Positions 52,701 through 59,309 of a stretch of DNA of 64,000 bases are shown piece after piece. The stretch spans positions 1 through 64,000 of the forward strand of contig JARGPI010000008.1 in NCBI GenBank assembly GCA_029213005.1, in the 5' to 3' direction. Origin of the DNA: Verrucomicrobiales bacterium (lineage in GTDB: Bacteria > Verrucomicrobiota > Verrucomicrobiia > Verrucomicrobiales > DEV007). The translations under genes and the position numbers were made by a program. Below the pieces are notes generated by a model. It made no database searches and was not told the DNA's origin. It was given only the letters and a program-made list of their open reading frames with translations. Positions within the stretch are counted from its first letter, which is position 1, and the number at the start of each line of letters is the position of its first letter.

Positions 52701-55540
52701 CTTCAGTCTGGGAAATCGAAAGCGACAAGATCGCCGCCTCCACAGTAACCATCGATACGACGGAGAAATACGGCGAACTGTCTCTTTCAAAAGAGGATTT
52801 CAATGAATCCATCACGGAAGAATTTCCGGGTGAAGCCATCGATATCCATTCGAGATACGGTATCATCTACCCCTCCCCCCCGGAGCAAATCGACGATTTG
52901 ACCAAAGTTCGGGGTATCGGGCTCGCAACCGAGAAACAGCTCAACAAACACGGAATTTACCGGTTCAAGCAGATCGCAAACTGGAATGCCGGAGCGATCG
53001 AGGGAATTTCCACTGATCTGGATTTGGGAACCCGGATCCGGGATGACGAATGGGTCTCTCAGGCAAGAGCGTTTGTCGGTGATGAAGTCGCCGTTGCTGA
53101 GTCGGATGATGAGGATCCGACCGATTACGAAACACTCATCGCTGACAAATACGCCGGCGAAGATGTCGAATTTAAAAAGGGACTCGGCATTTTGTATCAC
53201 AAGGCGCCGGACCACCCGGATGACCTCACAGAAATCAACGGGATCGGGGAATCGCTTCAGCGAAAACTCAACGAATACGGCGTGTTCCAGTTTCGCCAGT
53301 TGGCCGACTGGAACGAGAACAACATTGCCGCTTTTAACGACCGCCTCTCGTTCAGCGGGCGGATCGAAAGAGATCAGTGGGTCGAGCAGGCCCGGAAATT
53401 TTCAGAACGCGCATCCACCGATGCCGATTACGAGGCTGATTCGAATATTCCGCTGCCGGACATCGCAACTTACGACTCGACCGTTGCAAAATTTGCCGGC
53501 CAGAATGTCGAAGTGGATCAGGCTGCAGGCGTGATTTACAAAACTCGCCCGGATCAAGCTGATGATCTCAAACAAATTCGGGGAATCGGTAATCGCATTG
53601 AAAAAGACCTCAACGACAACGGAGTCTACCGATTCTCACAAATTGCCGGCTGGAATGATTACAACATTCGGGAATTCAATGAGCGGCTCGACCTGAAGGG
53701 CCGGATCGAACGCGATCACTGGGTGTCTCAGGCGGAAGAATTGGCGGAAGAAAGCGACAAACTGCAGAGCCGCTATGGCGCTCTGTTATCCGGAGAATTC
53801 GCCAACGAATCCGTCACCGTGAAGCCTGGATTTGGGCCGGTCTACACGCAGGCACCGGAATCAATTGATGATCTGACCGAAATAAACGGCATCGGACCCG
53901 TCACGGAAAGCCAGCTCAATGACTTCGGGGTCTATCAGTTTAAACAAATCGCCAACTGGGACGAGGAAGCGGTCGAAACCATCGAAGAGGCAATCGATGG
54001 ACCCGGCCGGATCACCCGGAACCAATGGATCGAACAGGCAAAGGAATTTATCTCCGCGCCTTCACATGACGAGTCGGAATCGGAGCCCGGGAAACCGGAA
54101 AACATGTCGTATCTCGAAACACTCGGGAACTTCGACGGTGAAAACGTCGATATTGATGACAATTTCGGCGTGATTTACACCGGGAGACCGACCTATCAGG
54201 ACGATCTCAAACGGATCCGCGGCGTCGGCAAATACCTCGAAAAAGAACTCAACGATCGTGGTGTCTACCGCTTCAAGCAAATCGCGAACTGGAACGACTA
54301 CAACGTCTGGGCCTTCGGGAAAGACCTTGCTTTCCCCGGTCGCATCACCCGGGAAAAATGGGTGAGCCAGGCCAAAGAGTTGGCCGAACTGGAGGATTAT
54401 CGCGCGGAATCAGAAAAGCTTGTAAAATCGGAATACGACGGAAAAGGAGTCAGTGTCGACCCGGAACTGGGCGTGGTGTATCGCAACAAACCCGACCAGG
54501 TTGACGATTTGACCCAACTCGACGGGATCGATGAAGAGGCTGCGGAGCGGCTTAACTCGGAAGGGATTTACACGATTGAGCAGGTCCAGAGCCTCAAAGG
54601 CCCCCAACAGAAGTCTTTTGCATCCCGCTTTGGATTGGAAAATATCGCCTGGGCGAAATGGAGCGGCATCTCAGCCCTTGGAGCGATTGGCGCAGCCGGT
54701 GTAAGCGCCGCTGCCGCCGTGAAAGAAGAAGGCAGCGACCTCGTGGAAACCGTTGTTGAAAAAGCTGTCGAAATCAAAGAATCGATCACGGAGAGCGACG
54801 AGTTGCCAATCGAAGAACCCAAAGGAATCTTCGGCACTGGCGATGAAGACGAAGATGGCTCCGGTAAACGCCGCGTTGCCTTCATTATGGATGTCTCCCG
54901 CTCGCTCACCCCGGCTCAGCTTCGGCTCAGCAAAACGGAATTGAGCGCCGCTGTCTCCAACCTTCCGGAAGGCTCTCTCTATCAAGTGATTTTCTTTTCC
55001 GGCCCAACCTGGTTTGCTCATCAGCGGATGATCGAAGGCGGAGCCCGCGGAGAAGATGTTGTGATCGCGGATGGAGATGAGAAAATCCGTTGGAAGAGCG
55101 GATTTGGTGGTTTCGAATTTGAAGGAGGAAACGAAAACCTGCCGGGCTCAGCGTGGCGGGAAGCCACTCCTGAAAACATCGCGGCAACTCTGGACGACAT
55201 CGAAGCGGTCGGCAAATCTTACGGCACCACCTGGCATCTCCCACTGACGATGGCGCTGAATCTCGAACCGGTTCCGAAAAACATCTACTTCCTCACAGAC
55301 GGTGAAACCGCCCGTCAGGACCAGGTCGCTCAGGAAATGATCGATATGGCCAAAGATCGAGGCGGCATCACAAAGATCAATACGATCGCTTTAATGGTTC
55401 CGGGAGCGTCTGTCCCTCTCCACCGCATGGCAAAGGGGACCAACGGTGAATACTCACTGGTTATTGCAGGAGGTAAGGTGTTGAAAGACGATGAACTCAG
55501 CGAGTATCTTGCCGAAAAAGACATTTCGCTGGATGATTAG
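49781..55540 (+). CDS. Giant membrane protein with 13 helix-hairpin-helix modules and a vWA-like domain
   Basis: A 1919-residue protein. An N-terminal transmembrane helix (about 20-44) leads into an acidic linker. Eight A-type modules follow the pattern DDLT.LEGIDEE.A..LN.AGI and YKFSQLE (near 50246, 50648, 50938, 51250, 51627, 52061, 52415 and 54506). Most continue with DIDWGKWG and a glycine-rich hydrophobic run (LGALGAGAVGAGLL). Five B-type modules (near 52892, 53219, 53561, 53867 and 54197) have GIG and W...GRIERD.WV.QA, known from helix-hairpin-helix domains that follow NuoE-type proteins. The C-terminus (1697-1919) is a von Willebrand A-like domain with the MIDAS start MDVSRSL (Asp1704) and FLTDGETARQD. 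The first part of each B module reads KYAGEDVEF...GILY. It is the central gene of the 46-56 kb cluster. Confidence 0.82.
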   Translation: MDFIQNFRTFLDSKLLLEEFLVWAISLAALGFLIGLITAFILWYRSARRIQALKDEQLSLRDGDIDIRDVEEKAVDSPAISKPEKPEPEPEKPETEPGIGVTIPAAVGAGVGAAAMLANRDKDEEKLSVETAPEPLPATQDFEISDVYTSPPADRDDLTLLEGIDEERAAELNEAGIYKFSQLEGLNEEDRRKFGFRFGWKDINWGAWAATAAGVGILAKGTQDEENVGNEDFELTTTMDADSPEVENLTLLDGEQKEKPPFGFIGDKESDDVDQETETLQVTAVPDDADDLTQLEGIDEEKAAELHRAGIYKFSQLEALSDEDRKKFNFSDIDWGKWGTLGALGAGAVGAGLLKEDDTEEEEETTVELTETVDESDHDTETPDDADDFTQLEGIDEERAAELRRAGIYKFSQLEALSDEDRKKFNFPDIDWGKWGTLGALGAGAVGAGLLKEDDTEEEEETTVELTETVDESDDDFTIDSVYTEAPDDADDFTQLEGIDEEGAAELHRAGIYKFSQLEELSDEDRKKFSRKFNFPDIDWGKWGTLGALGAGAVGAGLLSEGDNEDETAPIPPGATTTTYPDINWGDGTGTVSDTSSDDSDDDQDLTFTAPPADADDLTLLEGIDEEKAAALNEAGIYKFSQLEELDEEQRAKFSERFKFPDLDWGKWGAIGALGTVAGASLLGDDEAENEPSADTEFDVQIDEEPDPVVAEIEDEDEGDILSTETKKVNLAELAKGDVKPDWTWGYTFNENGGEGREADDLTQLDGISEEDAARLNAEGVFTIKQLEELPEAKREEVKSRFGWGDIDWSKWGAAGAAATGLAAGGGALAANTDSDGEEIDESEPETTVDLSAEVEDQNKVESDWTWGYKFKDKPEDADDLTLMEGVSIEDAEELNRQGVYTFKQLENLPEEKQAEVRSKFGWDTIDWGKWGTLTTLGTAAAAGAVIAKDGDKDEEVDVQPAEETVPEAHEDETSVWEIESDKIAASTVTIDTTEKYGELSLSKEDFNESITEEFPGEAIDIHSRYGIIYPSPPEQIDDLTKVRGIGLATEKQLNKHGIYRFKQIANWNAGAIEGISTDLDLGTRIRDDEWVSQARAFVGDEVAVAESDDEDPTDYETLIADKYAGEDVEFKKGLGILYHKAPDHPDDLTEINGIGESLQRKLNEYGVFQFRQLADWNENNIAAFNDRLSFSGRIERDQWVEQARKFSERASTDADYEADSNIPLPDIATYDSTVAKFAGQNVEVDQAAGVIYKTRPDQADDLKQIRGIGNRIEKDLNDNGVYRFSQIAGWNDYNIREFNERLDLKGRIERDHWVSQAEELAEESDKLQSRYGALLSGEFANESVTVKPGFGPVYTQAPESIDDLTEINGIGPVTESQLNDFGVYQFKQIANWDEEAVETIEEAIDGPGRITRNQWIEQAKEFISAPSHDESESEPGKPENMSYLETLGNFDGENVDIDDNFGVIYTGRPTYQDDLKRIRGVGKYLEKELNDRGVYRFKQIANWNDYNVWAFGKDLAFPGRITREKWVSQAKELAELEDYRAESEKLVKSEYDGKGVSVDPELGVVYRNKPDQVDDLTQLDGIDEEAAERLNSEGIYTIEQVQSLKGPQQKSFASRFGLENIAWAKWSGISALGAIGAAGVSAAAAVKEEGSDLVETVVEKAVEIKESITESDELPIEEPKGIFGTGDEDEDGSGKRRVAFIMDVSRSLTPAQLRLSKTELSAAVSNLPEGSLYQVIFFSGPTWFAHQRMIEGGARGEDVVIADGDEKIRWKSGFGGFEFEGGNENLPGSAWREATPENIAATLDDIEAVGKSYGTTWHLPLTMALNLEPVPKNIYFLTDGETARQDQVAQEMIDMAKDRGGITKINTIALMVPGASVPLHRMAKGTNGEYSLVIAGGKVLKDDELSEYLAEKDISLDD
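50777..51202 (+). repeat. Recent tandem duplication inside the giant gene
   Basis: Positions 50777-50911 (135 bp) are identical to 51068-51202, an offset of exactly 291 bp or 97 codons. The two copies encode the WGKWG, glycine-rich and acidic parts of the A2 and A3 modules. Sequence on both sides is similar but no longer identical, so one module was copied recently or the copies were converted. Confidence 0.9.
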
Positions 55541-56156
55541 ATTCCCGGATCATTCGACTGAAAGAATTGCAATTAGAGGATGCCTTTTCGGAGGCATCCT
55601 TCTTTTGTTTAACTCGATTGCCTGCGGTCAGTCAGACGCCCCCATCGAGGATATTCGGGACATCATGATCGAGCGGCCGCCCGCGAGCCCCCTCCCCCTC
55701 GTGATTTCAATTGTTTTGGGCATTCTGGTGCTCGGGGCCTTTATCCTCGGTCTGAAAAAGGTTTTGTCGCGGGAGAGTAAATTTACCGGGCCTCCTCCCG
55801 AATTCACCGCGAGGAAACGCCTGAGCCAAATCGGCAAGCAAATCGAGGAAATCCCACCCAACAAAGCCAGTTTAGACACATCGGAAGCGGTAAAGGACTT
55901 TCTTGCAGCCCAATATGACGACCCGATCCGTTATGAGACCGCCGAGGAGTATCTGACCCGGATTACTCATTCAGAGGAGAAACCCGGAAAAATTAAACTT
56001 CCCTCTTCTTTGACGGAACAAATCAGGACTTTTATGAGCACCAGTCAGGAGCTCAAGTTTGCTCAGCTCAAAGAAGCCAGAGAACGAGTCCCGACGCTGC
56101 TAAAGCAGGCCGAGTCGATAATCGAGATGGCGGTAAAAGCGCGCCGTTCCAAATAA
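55533..56156 (+). CDS. Membrane protein resembling DUF4381/Bat-operon component
   Basis: A 207-residue protein with a signal-like start (RGCLFGGILLLFNSIACGQS; the IAC could be a lipobox), a short periplasmic part with DIRDIMIERPPASPLPLV, one transmembrane helix (LVISIVLGILVLGAFILGL) and a cytoplasmic helical domain of about 130 residues. The RDI.......P..P layout before the helix and the small cytoplasmic domain recall DUF4381 proteins of MoxR/vWA (Bat) operons; this match is by eye only. The ATG at 55533 overlaps the end of the vWA-like giant gene by 8 bp, implying co-translation with it. Confidence 0.6.
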   Translation: MIRFPDHSTERIAIRGCLFGGILLLFNSIACGQSDAPIEDIRDIMIERPPASPLPLVISIVLGILVLGAFILGLKKVLSRESKFTGPPPEFTARKRLSQIGKQIEEIPPNKASLDTSEAVKDFLAAQYDDPIRYETAEEYLTRITHSEEKPGKIKLPSSLTEQIRTFMSTSQELKFAQLKEARERVPTLLKQAESIIEMAVKARRSK

Positions 56157-56165
56157 GGCCCCGTT

Positions 56166-56717
56166 TTAGAAGATCCACTTCAAACCGTAAAACGTGCTCC
56201 CTTTTCCAAAAATGCGCTCCGCCAGATCGGCATCATCGAGCGTTAAATTTGGTAACTTGGCAATTTTCTCGTTCAATACATCGGCGTTAGGGCTTTCGGT
56301 TTCCCGGGTCAGTGCGCGGATACATTTTCCATCTTTGTAGTAAAACCGCAGTTCTTTAAGGCCGTCCACGGTCTCGCTCTGACCATCGGCCCGGGTATTT
56401 CCCGAAAATCGCCAATGGGAATCCTGCTTAAAGACGAAGAAGAGGTCCCCATTCGAATAGTAATAGGATTCAGTGGTTCCGCCATGTTCCGCGCCGGATT
56501 CATAGACCACTTTTTTCACGTGGGGGCCGTCACTGAAAATCACGATCTTTCCCGAAAGTGGATCATCCTCCAATTCGAATTTAACGCTTACGGAATCGAG
56601 TTTCAGCGCCTCGATTTCATTGTATTTCTTACGGATCTCATCAATGGCAGGTTCATCGGCTCTTGAAAACACCGGACAAAGGAAACAGATCAAAATGAGA
56701 AAATAACGGATCATCAT
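56166..56717 (-). CDS. Hypothetical secreted protein (183 aa)
   Basis: The protein starts MMIRYFLILICFLCPVFSRA, a signal peptide with cleavage after SRA, then a soluble domain rich in beta strands: DSVSVKFELEDDPLSGKIVI, KKVVYESGAEHGGTTESYYY, DLFFVFKQDSHWRFSGNT and ELRFYYKDGKCIRALTRE. These alternating strands look like a lipocalin- or MORN-like sheet, but I cannot assign a family. ATG at 56717 is preferred over a TTG three bases upstream. It lies between the DUF4381-like gene (convergent) and nadD (same strand, 39 bp). Confidence 0.65.
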   Translation of the reverse strand: MMIRYFLILICFLCPVFSRADEPAIDEIRKKYNEIEALKLDSVSVKFELEDDPLSGKIVIFSDGPHVKKVVYESGAEHGGTTESYYYSNGDLFFVFKQDSHWRFSGNTRADGQSETVDGLKELRFYYKDGKCIRALTRETESPNADVLNEKIAKLPNLTLDDADLAERIFGKGSTFYGLKWIF

Positions 56718-56755
56718 CAAATCAAAACTCGATATGAAATAATCGCAAACCCTGT

Positions 56756-57328
56756 TTACGAAACATAAAGCGATTGCTCGACACAGTATTCCGCCACTTC
56801 CGGAACCAACCAGTGCCGATATTTTTCAAAATCATTTCGAATCCCGGTCGACGAAGCCGGGTGGGAGAACGGAACCGCGATGTGGTGCCACCCTTCTTTT
56901 GCTTCGATCTCATCGCCGTCGCGAGTCAGGACGATAAACCGCAGCAAGGTCCGCAAGGATTCGGGCTGCGCCCAGTTCTCCAGTTGATTCCATTGGTCGG
57001 TTCCCAGAATCCACCACCATTCGGTATCAGGTTCGGCGTCGTGAAAATGTTTCGCGGTTTGCCAGGAATAACTGGGTTTGGGCCGAAGAATTTCGTAGTC
57101 AGAGACCCGCATCCCAGATAGCAACTCGTCGCGGTTCTCCAGTGCCAGCTTCAACATATCATAGCGTTGCTGCCCGGAAGCCACCGCTTTCCCCTTGAAC
57201 GGCGACTGCCAACAGGGCATCAGCAGCACCTCGTCGAGATTGGCCGCCGCCTTTGCCGTTTTTACCAATTCGAGATGCCCGAGATGGACCGGGTCAAAGG
57301 TGCCTCCAAATATCGCCTTTCGTTTCAT
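56756..57328 (-). CDS. nadD: Nicotinate-nucleotide adenylyltransferase
   Basis: Adenylates nicotinic acid mononucleotide in NAD synthesis. The nucleotidyltransferase signature is at the start: KAIFGGTFDPVHLGHLELVK (GTFDPxHxGH). LLMPCWQSPFK and ISD-like HPASSTGIRNDFEKYRHWLV give the second, SSTxIR motif. The 190-residue length is usual. It is the second gene downstream in a group with the 57351 and 57908 genes, with small gaps or overlap, so all three may be one transcript. Confidence 0.95.
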   Translation of the reverse strand: MKRKAIFGGTFDPVHLGHLELVKTAKAAANLDEVLLMPCWQSPFKGKAVASGQQRYDMLKLALENRDELLSGMRVSDYEILRPKPSYSWQTAKHFHDAEPDTEWWWILGTDQWNQLENWAQPESLRTLLRFIVLTRDGDEIEAKEGWHHIAVPFSHPASSTGIRNDFEKYRHWLVPEVAEYCVEQSLYVS

Positions 57329-57350
57329 AATGTAGTTTGGCTGGGAACCT

Positions 57351-57911
57351 TCAGATGGTTTCTTTCAACACCGTACGCCAAAGTTCAGCCTCTCCTTTTA
57401 GACCCAGCTCGCATAAACTCGTTTCGATTTCGGAGATTCCCGGCTCCACAATCCCCTCTTCAATCATTTGTTCCTCATCTGCCGGATAATCCGGAAAAAT
57501 CCGACAGGCCATTGCCCAACAAGCCCAGGCACGCCAACTTCGCAAGGTTTTGCGGGGCTCCACCATTCGGGTGGCGAGATGCTGATAATGACGGCGCGGA
57601 TTCCCGATAAACTGGTCTTCTTTCCGGTTTTTCATCACCCACGCCGCCGCCGCGTAGGGAAGCGGATCGATTTTGCACATCTCCGGATCCGCTTGATGAT
57701 CGGCACCAAAGGCGCGGTTAATTAACAGGAGAGATTGAGCCGGAAGCCCCTGTAGCCAAAGCGATTGAGCACACAGCAAAGCCTGTCGGTAAAAGTCGCG
57801 ACCCGACTCTCCCCGAAATGGCTTCATCGCCGACGCCCGCAACGGTGTGTCAACTTCAGGCAAAAAGGGACACGGCTCGATTCCGGTCACATGGATCGCC
57901 TTTTTCATCAC
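57351..57911 (-). CDS. Hypothetical protein (186 aa)
   Basis: A soluble protein with a helical pattern (YRQALLCAQSLWLQGLPAQS, RSWRAWACWAMACRIFPDYP), which may be TPR- or HEAT-like. I recognise no catalytic motif. The start overlaps the LOG-family gene stop by 4 bp, and it is followed by nadD 22 bp later. This tight packing argues for a real gene. There is a Trp-rich core and an ordered acidic end. The function is unknown. Confidence 0.65.
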   Translation of the reverse strand: MMKKAIHVTGIEPCPFLPEVDTPLRASAMKPFRGESGRDFYRQALLCAQSLWLQGLPAQSLLLINRAFGADHQADPEMCKIDPLPYAAAAWVMKNRKEDQFIGNPRRHYQHLATRMVEPRKTLRSWRAWACWAMACRIFPDYPADEEQMIEEGIVEPGISEIETSLCELGLKGEAELWRTVLKETI

Positions 57912-59065
57912 GACGGGACCGGCAGAGGTTTTTTGTCCTGAAACAACACTGGAGGATGAGACTCAATAAACGAAACCACTTCGGCAGGATCATCAGCCAT
58001 GGAAATGAACCCCGAATATTGCCGGTCTCCCGCCAGCTTTTTCAAAGTCGGAAAAATGCCCGACTGAGTATAATGCGACTTATTGAGAAAAACCATCGGA
58101 CTGACCTGTCCAAAGGTTCCATAGTGATTCTGGGTCGCGTCTTGAAAAATTTCCTGCACGGTTCCGGCACTCCCCGGCGAGAAAATGACGCCGTATTCAG
58201 CAATCGAGAGCAATCCATCTTCGCGAATGCTGTTGCTGAAATATTTCGCGATCCAGGTCGAGAAGGCATTACTCGGCTCATGACCATAAAACCAGGTTGG
58301 GATCGCAAGGCTGGAACTCCCGTCGGGATGCCGCTTCCTGACCGTTTCCGCCGTCTGAATGTAACCATGATCCAGATACCTCGGTGCCACCTTCATGATC
58401 TCGATAGCCTCGTCCAGCATTCCGTCCGGTGCATTTGCGACCCATGCCCCGAGATTGGCCGCCTCCATCATCCCGGGCCCACCGCCACTGGCGATAAAGT
58501 AACCTTTGCGAGTCAAATCGCGGGCAATTTCCGCGACCACCCGAAACCAGGGATCCGTCCTCGCGGTACTGTGCCCCCCCATGATCGCCACCACCTTTTT
58601 CGGACCACCCGGCTCGACTCTCCCGCTTAGCAGATCGCCGAGCGCATCATCGATCGAAAAATCGTGAAGCCGCTGGGCGAGCGCCTCCAGGATATGGGTA
58701 TTATGCCGCCCCTGTTTCACAAAATGCTCATAGATCTTTTTATCAATGGAGAGATCGATCTCCTCCGTCCAGCCGTCGGCCAACTCATCCCGGGTGTAAA
58801 GCGCGGGGCGGTAAACCTCATAAGGTAATCTCGGAAGCCGGGGAAAGACCAGAGCGCCCCCCTCCCGAAGTCTTTCCTGAAAAGCGAGCGACGGAAACCG
58901 GCAACCCAGAAAGATCGCTCCGGACACCTCGACCAGATCCCAATCCATATCCACATCACCCAGATTCAGGCCCTGCACCACACAATCCCTCAGCTTATGT
59001 TTCCGTTCCAGATAAGCTTCCAGAGTGTCAATTTCGTGAATTTCCCGCATAAAGTGAACCATCAT
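57908..59065 (-). CDS. LOG-family Rossmann-fold protein (possible nucleotide nucleosidase)
   Basis: A 385-residue protein of the lysine-decarboxylase-like LOG/YgdH group. The hallmark motifs are FIASGGGPGMMEAANLGAWV and FSPGSAGTVQEIFQDATQNH (a form of PGGxGTxxE), with IMGGHSTARTDPWFRVVAEI before them. Related proteins release ribose-5-phosphate from nucleotide monophosphates. The length and the N-terminal extension of about 140 residues resemble PpnN more than small LOG proteins. The start is uncertain: a TTG at 59134 would be formed by the repeat array, so I prefer ATG at 59065, preceded by a GGGGGA. Confidence 0.8.
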   Translation of the reverse strand: MMVHFMREIHEIDTLEAYLERKHKLRDCVVQGLNLGDVDMDWDLVEVSGAIFLGCRFPSLAFQERLREGGALVFPRLPRLPYEVYRPALYTRDELADGWTEEIDLSIDKKIYEHFVKQGRHNTHILEALAQRLHDFSIDDALGDLLSGRVEPGGPKKVVAIMGGHSTARTDPWFRVVAEIARDLTRKGYFIASGGGPGMMEAANLGAWVANAPDGMLDEAIEIMKVAPRYLDHGYIQTAETVRKRHPDGSSSLAIPTWFYGHEPSNAFSTWIAKYFSNSIREDGLLSIAEYGVIFSPGSAGTVQEIFQDATQNHYGTFGQVSPMVFLNKSHYTQSGIFPTLKKLAGDRQYSGFISMADDPAEVVSFIESHPPVLFQDKKPLPVPS

Positions 59066-59099
59066 GACACAGATTCCCCCGATGAAAAATCCCACAATT

Positions 59100-59154
59100 G
59101 AACCCTTTACAATCTCGGACTGTACCCTGTACAATCGAAAAGTGTACAGGGTAC
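59100..59154. repeat. 22-bp-period palindromic array, locus 5 (three units)
   Basis: Units at 59100 (GAACCCTTTAC, 9 of 11 matches), 59122 (GTACCCTGTAC) and 59144 (GTACAGGGTAC), each 22 bp apart. The array lies just upstream of the LOG-family gene and about 155 bp before ptsI, in the region where the two genes diverge. It is the same family as the arrays at 5361, 14149, 32985 and 44455. Confidence 0.85.
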
Positions 59155-59256
59155 AATCACTATAATTCCGCGCAAAAAGTCGTTCTTTTATTTGTGTAAA
59201 AGAAAATCTTTGGTAAGAAACGCCTAATTCCAGCTCCTTTGAATCGTGACGTTTTT

Positions 59257-59293
59257 GATGGAGTGATTTGTTTCCTGCACCACCAACTCCATC
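59257..59293 (+). promoter_or_regulatory. Hairpin with T-run just before ptsI, possible attenuator
   Basis: GATGGAGT (59257-59264) and ACTCCATC (59286-59293) are perfect 8-bp complements with a 21-nt loop, and are followed by CTTTTTACC. It lies 17 bp upstream of the ptsI ATG (59310), so it could terminate or control the transcript. The long loop makes this weak. Confidence 0.4.
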
Positions 59294-59309
59294 CTTTTTA
59301 CCACAATCA

